A DNA stretch of 64,000 nt. Origin: Rhinopithecus roxellana. Taxonomy: Eukaryota > Chordata > Mammalia > Primates > Cercopithecidae. Shown here piece by piece: positions 46,207 to 57,087 of this stretch. Under the pieces are notes generated by a model. It saw only the letters and a list, made by a program, of their open reading frames with translations, was not told the origin of the DNA and made no database searches. Within the stretch, counting starts at the first letter, position 1; each line of letters starts with the position of its first letter. Position numbers and translations under genes: made by a program. The stretch is taken from assembly GCF_007565055.1 (NCBI RefSeq), contig NC_044554.1, positions 142,103,463-142,167,462 of the forward strand, in the 5' to 3' direction.

Positions 46207-49200
46207 TATAGAAGTACAATTGCAGCCTGTTTCCATATTAAAACCATGTGATGATAAAATGATAATCACTTAAATGACATGATTGACATTGTACTGCAAA
46301 TGTGACAATTGTTCTCAAAATGTCTAGATAAGAAATATTAAAAAGGTTCTCAACAACCTCCATTTTCCACCTCGTTTTTACAAAATGATAGAAAGTAAAG
46401 AAAATTAAAATCAGCTATAATATGTATGAATAGCTTACCGAAGAGTTCTTTCACATGTAATCCCAAGAAAATCATGTCTTTCAAGTAATATTCAAACATC
46501 ATCCCAATATTTGTTCAATCTGAAAACTGCCATCAACCTATGTAATAAGCAAACTATTTTTCATTAAGGTATATTCTTCTTGTATGAGAAGTAGACTTGC
46601 AATATTTATACATAAAATTTCCCTCTCATACAACTTTCCCATTATGACTTATTAGTAGCCTGTTGAATGTACATTGTTTAGCTTAGAGGTTCAAAATATT
46701 TTAAAAATACTAAGGATAAACTACATTTTGAACAAAAACTCTATCATTTGACTTGTTTCAGAACTATGTATATACCATAGAATTTTTTTTAACAGTACAT
46801 TTCTAGACAATATAAAAAACAGATTCAAATACCAACATAGAATCTTACTGCAAATTCTACAGAATACATTTTAAAAATATTACTTATGGATTATCTTCTT
46901 CACTCCAGTAAGAAGGTCCCCTCTGCAGTGCTCATTTCTCCATCACTTTCTTTCCTGACAGAAGGCTGCTCACCACCAGTTTCATCACTGTTGCTAACTC
47001 CAGCTCATCTAATCTCTGCAACATCTGCTACCAACACCTTCTCTTCCCTCCTTTTGTGAACATAGTTATATCTTCTGGTTAGAAAATCAGTTCGACCTTC
47101 TTGGGTATGCTTTGTGTTTGAAACTCTTCTCAACTGGTCCCATGATTGATGGATGGCCAGAGGCTACCTCTTTATCTCCAGCAACATATTTGGCTGTTGG
47201 CCAGGTAGAGAGGTACTCCAGAAGCTTGCTAGTTCATTATGCTCTCATCTTTAACCACAACTATTTATCTGTCTCCTTCCATCTCCACAGCACTATGTGA
47301 GGGATCAGTGATAAGAGATGGTGAAAGAGATGTGCAAATGGATAAACAATAAGCAGGATATGCAGAATGACACAACTATTGATGAGTAATTTAGGAGATC
47401 TAATAACTAAAAAAAGATTGGGGACAACTTCATGGAAAGAGTAATCAACTAAGCCTTAAAACATAAAATTGACAAATAGAGAAGGCATGCAATCCAGTAG
47501 AATAGAGTGCAAGAGTTAGAAGACTAATCATTTCAAAACATGTTGAGCCACAATTGTGACAAAAAAGTTAAGTGTAGAGAGCAGATCTTAAATGACGGAT
47601 CAAGCTGTATAGACTTTTTTTTACCCTCATATGCTGAATAGTCATTTAAGGTATATAATGCCAACGTAAGAGAGAAAGATAAAGATTTTTTTTTAACACA
47701 AGTTGTAGGTCTTGGAAAGAAGGTCTCTGGTAACAAGGTAATGAATAATTTACTGTGGTTATAAGCTCAAAGTGGTATATTTGATTCAGTTGTCCCAGAA
47801 CCACCAAAACCTTGGAACCATTGTTTACCTAAAGCTACCAGAACAACAAAATAATATATTTTGTGGCATTATAAAGTAAAATTATACTACACTCAAACAC
47901 TTGACATAAAATACATTTCCAAACTCAATTTTTAGGGATAACATAAGCATAAAAAGATGCTTTGCAGACATCATGTATCCTATAACTGGAGAAAAATAAT
48001 TTAATGAAATGAAGTGAAATCACTGAGTTCTGAAACTACATCTCAATTTAAATAGCATAAGCAATTTAATATATAACATTCTTCAAAATCAATTGCTGAT
48101 GGTTAACTATAATCTACATACAAAAACAACTCTGGCAACTTTTTATATCGATTTTCCTCTAAATATATTTACTTTCTGTGTAAAATCAAAAAAATTCCTG
48201 AATTAAAGGCTAAGACTTGACTTTATGAATACACGCCCAAAAATTGATGGTGGCTGGTTTCTGTTTTTATTTCATAAGCTTAGTATAATAGTTGTCCAGA
48301 ACTTGTAAGCAATGACCTCATTTCTAAGCAGACAAGATGCAAAAGACCGTTTTTACAGATTAACCATCTGGTTCCTTTAGGAAGAGTAATATTTCAACAG
48401 GTTCCTGTATTTCAAGAATATAAACAATTAAAAAGATGAAGATATGTGAAATATACAAAGAAAAAAATAGAGAAAATAACATTTAAAGCAAATCATCCTA
48501 GCTCCGTCAATTAATATTTTAAAACCATGGCAATCAGTTATTAATATAAACTGTTAATTTTATTTAATACAACATGAATGTAATTCATACCACCTTCTGC
48601 AACTAGGTGGTCTATCATTTTGGAGTTTCTTTCCACCTCTGGAGAATTGCTCAGGAAATCTGGCTAACATACCAAATAAACCAAATGAATTTAATAAGAT
48701 GGGTTTTGGCTAGTTTCTGTATTCTTGTATACATATGCATGCACCACATAAATGTGGCACCATGCAGAGTGAGAGGCGAAGAGAAAAAGAGTAGCTTTCC
48801 AGTGTTATTTCATTGTTATTGATTATACAGTATTCAGGTGCAAACAAATGAAAAGCCTGTATATTCAGACTAAATATAATATGTATCAAAATAAGCATAA
48901 AATAACTGTTTTGGATAGGTCTTAGTATACTGCTGTGGCTTAATGTGCTCTGTTTATCTTCTCTCCGCTTTTCTTTATTGCATGTGCTATTTTTGATGTT
49001 TTGTTTGACTAACATGTCATACAGTGAATTTACTGAGGACTGTAATAAAAGGCATAGATCCATACACTGGACACAACCTTGAGGGCATAAGAAAAAAAAA
49101 AAAAGTACCATAGAACAGCCTCAACAAAATCAAAGCATGCTTTACACATGATTTTCAGTTACACCCTGCTTGTCATTTGTGATTACTCAAAACAATAATT

Positions 49201-49440
49201 AAATTATGTGCTCCAGGAAACAGGAAGGAGTGGATAACCAAAATACATGAAAAGCCCCTACAGTCCCTGTTTGTTAAGAGCATAGATCAGCATTCTTTAG
49301 GAGTTCTATTCTTTTATTACAGGAGTGAATATTGGGTTGAACCCACTTATATGCATTTAAGGTAACATGATGTATGAAAACAAATACTGCAGAGGTTTCC
49401 TCTGTAGAACTGTACTTTTAAGAGGGAGCAGCCAGAATAA
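46207..49440. other. Mostly unassigned sequence
   Basis: Contains a weak L2-like stretch on the minus strand at about 47320-47500 ('caacttcatggaaagagta') and otherwise AT-rich DNA I cannot assign. A candidate minus-strand exon at 46439-46519 is listed separately. Confidence 0.4.
46439..46519 (-). CDS. Candidate exon with internal ATG
   Basis: Minus strand: strong acceptor GGCAGTTTTCAG| and good donor CTCTTCG|GTAAGC, 81 bases apart. All three frames carry a stop or are closed near the 5' side, but from a double ATG the frame is open for 21 codons to the donor ('MMFEYYLKDMIFLGLHVKEL'), leaving phase 1. It therefore cannot be read through from the 62357 exon or into the 38063 exon. It could be an alternative first coding exon, a poison exon, or chance. 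Confidence 0.3.
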
Positions 49441-49539
49441 TCTTCTTGTAAAGATAAACTGGATCATGTCATTTTCAAATAAAGTCTTCTCTCACTTCAT
49501 TTTCCCCTTAAAACAATATATAAATGATAATAGTAGCAA

Positions 49540-50035
49540 TGGTAACAGTAGAAGTGGTGAACTCAACATAATAAGCCTACAAGGCTGTCTCTGGGTCTGT
49601 CCCCAGCTCTTTTCTTGTCTCCTGCTACTCCCACTTCCACTCCATTTCCATCTCCAACCACAGACGCTTTCTTTCTGTGCCCCAATGAAGCTCTTTATGT
49701 GCCTTTCACATACTGTTACTTCTGGTTTGTTCTTTAAATCGATAATTATTATCCTTAAAGGCTTAAGTTAAACACCACGTCTGCCAAGAGATTTCACTTA
49801 CTGCCTTCCACTCCCAATCTAAGTCACTTTCTCTGGCTCTCTTATATAAGCACAGTTAGGTTTTCCTTAGAATATTCATCACAATTTGACATTTTAATTT
49901 GCATTCATTTACTTTTTTATCCCCAACTGGACAATATGCTCCTTGAAAATAGGAAATCATACTTGTTCAGTTCAACTCCCCATATCTAGTGAGTATATCA
50001 TGATAGGCATTTATTATTTGGTAAATAAACTAGAG
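49540..50035 (+). mobile_element. L2 LINE 3' region
   Basis: Plus-strand L2 order down to the terminus: 'aagcctacaaggctgtctc', 'tatcacaatttgacatttt'-like text near 49885, 'caactggacaatatgctcct', 'tgataggcatttattattt', 'ggtaaataaac'. Confidence 0.7.
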
Positions 50036-51015
50036 AATGTAGGAATAATCACATCTTCCTACTTATAAATTCCTTACTACCTTCAGTTCAGTATATAGTA
50101 TAAACTATTTCGGATATTTACTGAAAATTGGGAAGAAGTGAGAGAGGTCCCTTTACAACTGTCTACCACCCTGATCTATCTCTGGAGAGCTCTATCTCCA
50201 AAGCTGGTAAGGTCTGTGAAATACTTCAAACTGCTGAGGAAAATGGAAGAGGAAAATATCAAGACTGACAGCAAAGGCTTGTCCTTTAAGAATCAGTGAA
50301 AAGTGCCTGCCAATGGGGGAAGAAGGAGAAATGCCTCTCCCCAAGTTAGCTCTTTACTTAACTTTTTAACAACCTCTTCCAGGTATTTGGTGTTCATCAT
50401 TAAAGTTAGATGTTTGGTTCACCTGTAAGGTATGTTGCAAAATTCTAGTACAGATAATTACAATAAACATATCCAATCTTTTCCCTTAATTTCAAAGGAA
50501 AATATTTTTTCTTTTCATGTTAACAAAACAATCCTCCCATTATGTGTTGAGAAGCTCCACACCCACACTGATCTGCCCTACAGATGCCAGGATTTCAATA
50601 GTGGTGACATCATCCTTTTTACACATTCCTTTCAAAGTGGGATGAAAGCTTTGAGAGGTGAAAATGTTAGAATACATTGCATTTTGTGTTTGTAAGTTAT
50701 TAAGCTGAAAAATGTCATGAGATAAATTTACCTTCATAAAGGAAGAGAAAAAGTATATAAAACTAGATAAATCCTTTCCCAAGGGGATGTCTTTCAGACA
50801 TTAGGTATTAGCCCTTTGTCAAACTTAAAAATCTCAGTCTTTTATCTCACCTTTCCTTAGAAGAATATTAATTAGTAGAGACCATTTTGAATCAACTAGG
50901 ATCTATATTCACTAGTTACATGATCTTAGACAAATCAAACTGCAAGTTTCCATATTTCTATTTGTAAAACAAAAGGGGGAAATCATAGGATTATTTTAAA
51001 GAGAAAAGAACTGCA
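50036..51015. other. Unassigned sequence with one half of a local duplication
   Basis: No gene recognised. Bases 50703-50785 match 59317-59399 (see that entry). The rest shows no family resemblance. Confidence 0.4.
50703..50785. repeat. 83-bp segment duplicated at 59317-59399
   Basis: Begins AGCTGAAAAATGTCATGAG and ends CCCAAGGG, differing from the second copy at four positions. Flanks on both sides are unrelated. On the minus strand the same frame is open in both copies ('GKDLSSFIYFFSS', then 'KVNLSHDIFQL'). Family unknown to me. Confidence 0.9.
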
Positions 51016-51019
51016 TAGT

Positions 51020-51868
51020 ACTGATACAGACAGGAGGCAGGGAAATACTGAGTAGAAGAAGGCAGTCCCCGGTGAGGGCCACACCCTTAAGCCTGGGTAC
51101 TGTAGCCCAAAGTGAGAACATGCATTCCTGTTTTCCCACTCAAATGCTGCTTTTTGGACTGCCCTGCCTCCCATCCTGTACCCATAAAAAACCCCAGGCT
51201 CCACTAGCAGAGTGGTGTCAGAGGGGCAGCAGAGTGGAACAGAAGAGGCTAGAAGAGAAGCAGTAGCTGTCAAAAAGAAGCAGTTTGACTTCAGAGGGAC
51301 AGCTTGAAGGTGAGATTTCAGAAGGGCAGCTTGACGGTAGGACCTCAGAGAAGAGTTCAGCAGGGGACAGCCAAACTCCAGAGGAAGACCACCTTTCCAC
51401 TCCATCCCCTTTCCAGCACCCCATCCCACTGAAAGCCACTTCCACTCCTCAATAAAATCCTCCACATTCAACACCCTTCAATTAACTGATGTAGCCTGAT
51501 TCCTCCCAGATGCCAAACAAGAACTCTGGTACCAAGAGGGCTGGTGCAAAAGGCTGTCATCCTGACCCTCCACTGAGCTGTTAAACACTTAAGCTGTTTG
51601 TAGAGAGCAAAGGTAAAAGAGCACAATGTAACACATGTCTTCTGGGGCTTCAGGGGTCATGGATATCCCACTAGATGCTGTCATGGAGCCACATGAAGTT
51701 CTATTCCTGCCAGCGTGCCCAGAAGCACTTGTCCTGGCCCCTGTACCTGCTCACCTGCATGCTCCCCCCGTCCCATGAGAGGTTAAGAGGTTAATGAGCC
51801 AATCCCTTAGCCAGTCCTACGAAGGGGTCAGGGAAACTACTCATTTCAGTACTACTCCTGACACTCCA
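51020..51868 (+). mobile_element. ERV1-type solo LTR (LTR12/HERV9-like)
   Basis: Starts near 'tgatacagacaggaggcagg'. Promoter-like text 'ctgtacccataaaaaacccc' lies at about 51175-51195 and the poly(A) signal AATAAA at about 51450 ('cctcaataaaatcctcc'). A U5-like part follows ('aagagcacaatgtaacac', 'cttctggggcttcag') and it ends near 'ctgacactcca'. The order of U3, TATA-type box, R and U5 is clear, and the GC content is higher than the flanks. No internal viral genes lie beside it. The exact family is uncertain. Confidence 0.6.
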
Positions 51869-51875
51869 TAATCAG

Positions 51876-51891
51876 TGTTGTGATTGTTTCT
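51876..51891 (-). repeat. Left target-site duplication of the nested Alu
   Basis: TGTTGTGATTGTTTCT, matching TGTTGTGGCTGTTTCT at 58410-58425 with two differences. The pair brackets the Alu and the L1 inserted in its tail. Confidence 0.85.
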
Positions 51892-51921
51892 TTTTCTTTC
51901 TTAAAAAATTTTAATTTAATT

Positions 51922-51949
<28 letters not shown>

Positions 51950-51952
<3 letters not shown>

Positions 51953-52179
51953 ATACTTTAAGTTCTAGGGTACATGTGCATAACATGCAGGTTTGTTACA
52001 TATGTAAACTTATGCCATGTTGGTGTGCTGCACCCATCAACTCGTCAGCACCCATCAATTCATCATTTATATCATGTATAACTCCCCAATGCAATCCCTC
52101 CCTCCTCCCCCCTCCCCCCTCCCCATGATAGACCCCAGTGTGTGATGTTCCCCTTCCCGAGTCCAAGTGATCTCATTGT
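51950..52179 (-). promoter_or_regulatory. L1 3' UTR with poly(A) signal and G-rich tract
   Basis: On the element strand the UTR carries a (GGGGGGA)n-type polypurine tract (52095-52124), a known conserved feature of L1 3' UTRs able to form G-quadruplexes, and ends 'cttaaagtataATAAA' at the tail. If the surrounding gene is transcribed on the same strand, this signal could end its transcripts early. Confidence 0.85.
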
Positions 52180-55100
52180 TCAGTTCCCACCTATGAGTGA
52201 GAACATGCGGTGTTTGGTTTTCTGTTCTTGTGATAGTTTGCTAAGAATGATGGTTTCCAGCTGCATCCATGTCCCTACAAAGGACGCAAACTCATCCTTT
52301 TTTATGGCTGCATAGTATTCCATGGTGTATATGTGCCACATTTTCTTAATCCAGTCTGTCACAGATGGACATTTGGGTTGATTCCAAGTCTTTGCTATTG
52401 TGAATAGTGCCGCAATAAACATACGTGTACATGTGTCTTTGTAGTAGACTAATTTATAATCCTTTGGGTATATACCCAGTAGTGGGATGGCTGGGTCATA
52501 TGGTACATCTAGTTCTAGATCCTTGAGGAATTGCCATACTGTTTTCCATAATGGTTGAACTAGTTTACAATCCCACCAACAGTGTAAAAGTGTTCCTATT
52601 TCTCCACATCCTCTCCAACACCTGTTGTTTCCTGACTTCTTAATGATTGCCATTCTAACTGGTGTGAGATGGTATCTCATTGTGGTTTTGATTTGCATTT
52701 CTCTGATGGCCAGTGATGATGAGCATTTTTTCATGTGTCTGTTGGCTGTATGAATATCTTCTTTTGAGAAATGTCTGTTCATATCCTTTCCCCACTTTTT
52801 GATGGGGTTGTTTGTTTTTTTCTCATATATTTGTTTGAGTTCTTTGTAGATTCTGGATATTAGCCCTTTGTCAGATGAGTAGGTTGCAAAAATTTTCTCC
52901 CATTCTGTAGGTTGCCTGTTCACTCTGATGGTAGTTTCTTTTGCTGTGCAAAAGCTCTTTAGTTTAATTAGATCCCATTTGTCAATTTTGGCTTTTGCTG
53001 CCGTTGCTTTTGGTGTTTTAGACATGAAGTCCTTGCCCATGCCTATGTCCTGAATGGTACTACCTAGATTTTCTTCTAGGGTTTTTATGGTATTAGGTCT
53101 AACATTTAAGTCTCTAATCCGTCTTGAATTAATCTTCGTATAAGGGGTAAGGAAAGGATCCAGTTTCAGCTTTCTACTTATGGCTAGCCAATTTTCCCAG
53201 CACCATTTATTAAATAGGGAATCCTTTCCCCATTTCTTGTTTCTCTCAGGTTTGTCAAAGATCAGATGGCTGTAGATGTGCAGTATTATTTCTGAGGACT
53301 CTGTTCTGTTCCATTGGTCTATATCTCTGTTTTGGTACCAGTACCATGCTGTTTTGGTTACTGTAGCCTTGTAGTATAGTTTGAAGTCAGGTAGCGTGAC
53401 GCCTCCAGCTTTGTCCTTTTGACTTAGGATTGTCTTGGCAATGCGGGCTCTTTTTTGGTTCCATATGAACTTTAAAGCAGTTTTTTCCAATTCTGTGAAG
53501 AAAGTCATTGGTAGCTTGATGGGGATGGCATTGAATCTATAAATAACCTTGGGCAGTATGGCCATTTTCACGATATTGATTCTTCCTATCCATGAGCATG
53601 GTATGTTCTTCCATTTGTTTGTGTCCTCTTTGATTTCACTGAGCAGTGGTTTGTAGTTCTCCTTGAAGAGGTCCTTTACATCCCTTGTAAGCTGGATTCC
53701 TAGGTATTTTATTCTCTTTGAAGCAATTGTGAATGGAAGTTCATTCCTGATTTGGCTCTCTGCTTGTCTGTTGCTGGTGTATAAGAATGCTTGTGATTTT
53801 TGCACATTAATTTTGTATCCTGAGACTTTGCTGAAGTTGCTTATCAGCTTAAGGAGATTTTGGGCTGAGACGATGGGGTTTTCTAAATATACAATCATGT
53901 CATCTGCAAACAGGGACAATTTGACTTCTTCTTTTCCTAACTGGATACCCTTGATTTCTTTCTCTTGCCTGATTGCCCTAGCCAGAACTTCCAACACTAT
54001 GTTGAATAGGAGTGGTGAGAGAGGGCATCCCTGTCTTGTGCCACTTTTCAAAGGGAATTTTTCCAGTTTTTGCCCATTCAGTATGATATTAGCTGTGGGT
54101 TTGTCATAAATAGCTCTTATTATTTTGAGGTACGTTCCATCAATACCGAATTTATTGAGCGTTTTTAGCATGAAGGGCTGTTGAATTTTCTCAAAAGCCT
54201 TTTCTGCATCTATTGAGACAATCATGTGGTTCTTGTCTTTGGTTCTGTTTATATGCTGGATTACGTTTATTGATTTGCGAATGTTGAACCAGCCTTGCAT
54301 CCCAGGGATGAAGCCCACTTGATCATGGTGGATAAGCTTTTTGATGTGCTGCTGAATCCGGTTTGCCAGTATTTTATTGAGGATTTTTGCATCAATGTTC
54401 ATCAGGGATATTGGTCTAAAATTCTCTTTTTTTGTTGTGTCTCTGCCAGGCTTTGGTATCAGGATGATGTTGGCCTCATAAAATGAGTTAGGGAGGATTC
54501 CCTCTTTTTCTATTGATTGGAATAGTTTCAGAAGGAATGGTACCAGCTCCTCCTTGTACCTCTGGTAGAATTCAGCTGTGAATCCATCTGGTCCTGGACT
54601 TTTTTTGGTGGGTAGGCTATTAATTGTTGCCTCAATTTCACAGCCTGCTATTGGTCTATTCAGGGATTCAACTTCTTCCTGGTTTAGCCTTGGGAGAGTG
54701 TAAGTGTCCAGGAAATTATCCATTTCTTCTGGATTTTCTAGTTGATTTGCGTAGAGGCGTTTATAGTATTCTCTGATGGTAGTTTGTATTTCTGTGGGGT
54801 CAGTGGTGATATCCCCTTTATCATTTTTTATTGCATCTATTTGATTCCTCTCTCTTTTTTTCTTTATTAGCCTTGCTAGCGGTCTGTCAATTTTGTTGAT
54901 CTTTTCAAAAAACCAACTCCTGGATTCATTGATTTTTTGGAGGGTTTTTTGTGTCTCTATCTCCTTCAGTTCTGCTCTGATCTTAGTTATTTCTTGCCTT
55001 CTGCTAGCTTTTGAATGTGATTGCTCTTGCCTCTCTAGTTCTTTTAATTGTGATGTTAGAGTGTCAATTTTATATCTTTCCTGCTTTCTCTTGTGGGCAT

Positions 55101-56007
55101 TTAGTGCTATAAATTTCCCTCTACACACTGCTTTAAATGTGTCCCAGAGATTCTGGTATGTTGTATCTTTGTTCTCATTGGTTTCAAAGAACATCTTTAT
55201 TTCCGCTTTCATTTCGTTATGTACCCAGTAGTCATTCAGGAGCAGGTTGTTCAGTTTCCATGTAGTTGAGCGGTTTTGATTGAGTTTCTTAGTCCTGAGT
55301 TCTAGTTTGATTGCACTGTGGTCTGAGAGACAGTTTGTTATAATTTCTGTTCTTTTACATTTGCTGAGGAGTACTTTACTTCCAATTATGTGGTCAATTT
55401 TGGAATAAGTGCGATGTGGTGCTGAGAAGAATGTATATTCTGTTGATTTGGGGTGGAGAGTTCTATAGATGTCTATTAGGTCCGCTTGGTGCAGAGATGA
55501 GTTCAATTCCTGGATATCCTTGTTAACTTTCTGTCTCGTTGATCTGTCTAATGTTGACAGCGGAGTGTTGAAGTCCCCCATTATTATTGTATGGGAGTCT
55601 AAGTCTCTTTGTAAGTCTCTAAGGACTTGCTTTATGAATCTGGGTGCTCCTGTATTGGGTGCATATATATTTAGGAGAGTTAGCTCTTCCTGTTGAATTG
55701 ATCCCTTTACCATTATGTAATGGCCTTCTTTGTCTCTTTTGATCTTTGATGGTTTAAAGTCTGTTTTATCAGAGACTAAGATTGCAACCCCTGCTTTTTT
55801 TTGTTCTCCATTTGCTTGGTAGATCTTCCTCCATCCCTTTATTTTGAGCCTATGTATGTCTCTGCATGTGAGATGGGTCTCCTGAATACAGCAGACTGAT
55901 GGGTCTTGACTCTTTATCCAGTTTGCCAGTCTGTGTCTTTTAATTGGAGCATTTAGTCCATTAACATTTAAGGTTAATATTGTTATGTGTGAACTTGATC
56001 CTGCCAT
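52180..56007 (-). CDS. ORF2: L1 ORF2 protein: endonuclease and reverse transcriptase, 1275 aa
   Basis: Nicks target DNA and reverse-transcribes L1 RNA onto it (target-primed reverse transcription) in the nucleus, bound to its own mRNA. The frame is uninterrupted at the usual length of 1275 aa. The endonuclease domain (about 1-239) keeps N14, E43, D145 in 'GDFNTPL', D205 in 'YSKIDHI' and H230 in 'LSDHSA'. The RT domain has 'FADD' at 700-703. The C-terminal Cys/His knuckle is C1130-x3-C1134-x7-H1142-x4-C1147, with C1143 also present. The ATG follows ORF1 by 63 bases with no promoter of its own, so translation would be by the L1 re-initiation mechanism. I see no missing key residue. Confidence 0.97.
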   Translation of the reverse strand: MAGSSSHITILTLNVNGLNAPIKRHRLANWIKSQDPSVCCIQETHLTCRDIHRLKIKGWRKIYQANGEQKKAGVAILVSDKTDFKPSKIKRDKEGHYIMVKGSIQQEELTLLNIYAPNTGAPRFIKQVLRDLQRDLDSHTIIMGDFNTPLSTLDRSTRQKVNKDIQELNSSLHQADLIDIYRTLHPKSTEYTFFSAPHRTYSKIDHIIGSKVLLSKCKRTEIITNCLSDHSAIKLELRTKKLNQNRSTTWKLNNLLLNDYWVHNEMKAEIKMFFETNENKDTTYQNLWDTFKAVCRGKFIALNAHKRKQERYKIDTLTSQLKELERQEQSHSKASRRQEITKIRAELKEIETQKTLQKINESRSWFFEKINKIDRPLARLIKKKRERNQIDAIKNDKGDITTDPTEIQTTIREYYKRLYANQLENPEEMDNFLDTYTLPRLNQEEVESLNRPIAGCEIEATINSLPTKKSPGPDGFTAEFYQRYKEELVPFLLKLFQSIEKEGILPNSFYEANIILIPKPGRDTTKKENFRPISLMNIDAKILNKILANRIQQHIKKLIHHDQVGFIPGMQGWFNIRKSINVIQHINRTKDKNHMIVSIDAEKAFEKIQQPFMLKTLNKFGIDGTYLKIIRAIYDKPTANIILNGQKLEKFPLKSGTRQGCPLSPLLFNIVLEVLARAIRQEKEIKGIQLGKEEVKLSLFADDMIVYLENPIVSAQNLLKLISNFSKVSGYKINVQKSQAFLYTSNRQAESQIRNELPFTIASKRIKYLGIQLTRDVKDLFKENYKPLLSEIKEDTNKWKNIPCSWIGRINIVKMAILPKVIYRFNAIPIKLPMTFFTELEKTALKFIWNQKRARIAKTILSQKDKAGGVTLPDFKLYYKATVTKTAWYWYQNRDIDQWNRTESSEIILHIYSHLIFDKPERNKKWGKDSLFNKWCWENWLAISRKLKLDPFLTPYTKINSRRIRDLNVRPNTIKTLEENLGSTIQDIGMGKDFMSKTPKATAAKAKIDKWDLIKLKSFCTAKETTIRVNRQPTEWEKIFATYSSDKGLISRIYKELKQIYEKKTNNPIKKWGKDMNRHFSKEDIHTANRHMKKCSSSLAIREMQIKTTMRYHLTPVRMAIIKKSGNNRCWRGCGEIGTLLHCWWDCKLVQPLWKTVWQFLKDLELDVPYDPAIPLLGIYPKDYKLVYYKDTCTRMFIAALFTIAKTWNQPKCPSVTDWIKKMWHIYTMEYYAAIKKDEFASFVGTWMQLETIILSKLSQEQKTKHRMFSLIGGN

Positions 56008-56070
56008 TATGATATTAACTGGTTATTTTGCTCGTTAGTTGATGCAGTTTCTTCCTAGCCTCGATGGTCT

Positions 56071-57087
56071 TTACATTTTGCCAAGTTTTTGCGATGGCTG
56101 GTACCGGTTGTTCCTTTCCATGTTTAGGGCTTCCTTCAGTGTCTCTTGTAAGGCAGGCCTGGTGGTGACAAAATCTCTAAGCATTTGCTTATCTGTAAAG
56201 GATTTTATTTCTCCTTCACTTATGAAACTTAGTTTGGCTGGATATGAAATTCTGGGTTGAAAATTCTTTTCTTTAAGAACGTTGAATATTGGCCCCCACT
56301 CTCTTCTGGCTTGTAGAGTTTCTGCCGAGAGATCTGCTGTTAGTCTGATGGGCTTCCCTTTGTGGGTGACCCGACCTTTCTCTCTGGCTGCCCTTAAGAT
56401 TTTTTCCTTCATTTCAACTTTGGTGAATCTGGCAATTATGTGTCTTGGAGTTGCTCTTCTGGAGGAGTATCTTTGTGGCGTTCTCTGTATTTCCTGAATT
56501 TGAATGTTGGCCTGCCCTAGTAGGTTGGGGAAGTTCTCCTGGATGATATCCTGAAGAGTGTTTTCCAACTTGGTTCCATTTTCCCCCTCACTTTCAGGCA
56601 CCCCAATCAGACGTAGATTTGGTCTTTTTACGTAATCCCATACTTCTTGCAGGCTTTGCTCATTTCTTTTTCTTCTTTTTTCTTTTGGTTTCTCTTCTCG
56701 CTTCATTTCATTCATTTGATCTTCAATCGCTGATACTCTTTCTTCCAGTTGATCGAGTCGGTTACTGAAGCTTGTGCATTTGTCACGTATTTCTCGTGTC
56801 ATGGTTTTCATCTCTGTCATTTCGTTTATGATCTTCTCTGCATTAATGAGTCTAGCTGTCAATTCTTCCACTCTTTTTTCAAGATTTTTAGTTTCTTTGC
56901 GCTGGGTACGTAATTCCTCCTTTAGCTCTGATAAGTTTGATGGACTGAAGCCTTCTTCTCTCCTCTCGTCCAAGTCATTCTCTGACCAGCTTTGATCCGT
57001 TGCTGGTGATGGGCTGCGCTCCTTTGCAGGGGGAGATGCGCTCTTATTTTTTGAATTTCCAGCTTTTCTGCCCTGCTTCTTCCCCAT
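56071..57087 (-). CDS. ORF1: L1 ORF1 protein: RNA-binding chaperone, 338 aa
   Basis: Binds L1 RNA as a coiled-coil trimer, packs it into cytoplasmic ribonucleoprotein particles and helps nucleic-acid annealing. Intact at the usual 338 aa, starting 'MGKKQGRKAGNSKNKSASPP'. The heptad-rich coiled coil spans about residues 50-150 ('LSELKEELRTQ', 'LEKRVEELTARL', 'LDQLEERVSAIEDQ'). The RNA-recognition domain follows, with 'VWDYVKRPNLRLIGVPES', then the basic C-terminal domain with 'RYSSRRATPRHII' and 'MLRDFVTTRPALQETLKEAL'. The N-terminal third differs from human L1PA1 at many places, as expected for the fast-evolving coiled coil of a separate primate lineage. Confidence 0.97.
   Translation of the reverse strand: MGKKQGRKAGNSKNKSASPPAKERSPSPATDQSWSENDLDERREEGFSPSNLSELKEELRTQRKETKNLEKRVEELTARLINAEKIINEMTEMKTMTREIRDKCTSFSNRLDQLEERVSAIEDQMNEMKREEKPKEKRRKRNEQSLQEVWDYVKRPNLRLIGVPESEGENGTKLENTLQDIIQENFPNLLGQANIQIQEIQRTPQRYSSRRATPRHIIARFTKVEMKEKILRAAREKGRVTHKGKPIRLTADLSAETLQARREWGPIFNVLKEKNFQPRISYPAKLSFISEGEIKSFTDKQMLRDFVTTRPALQETLKEALNMERNNRYQPSQKLGKM

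Noticed and set aside
51020..51868. A complete endogenous retrovirus at the LTR
   Set aside because: No gag, pol or env-like sequence on either side and no second LTR in the window; a solo LTR fits.
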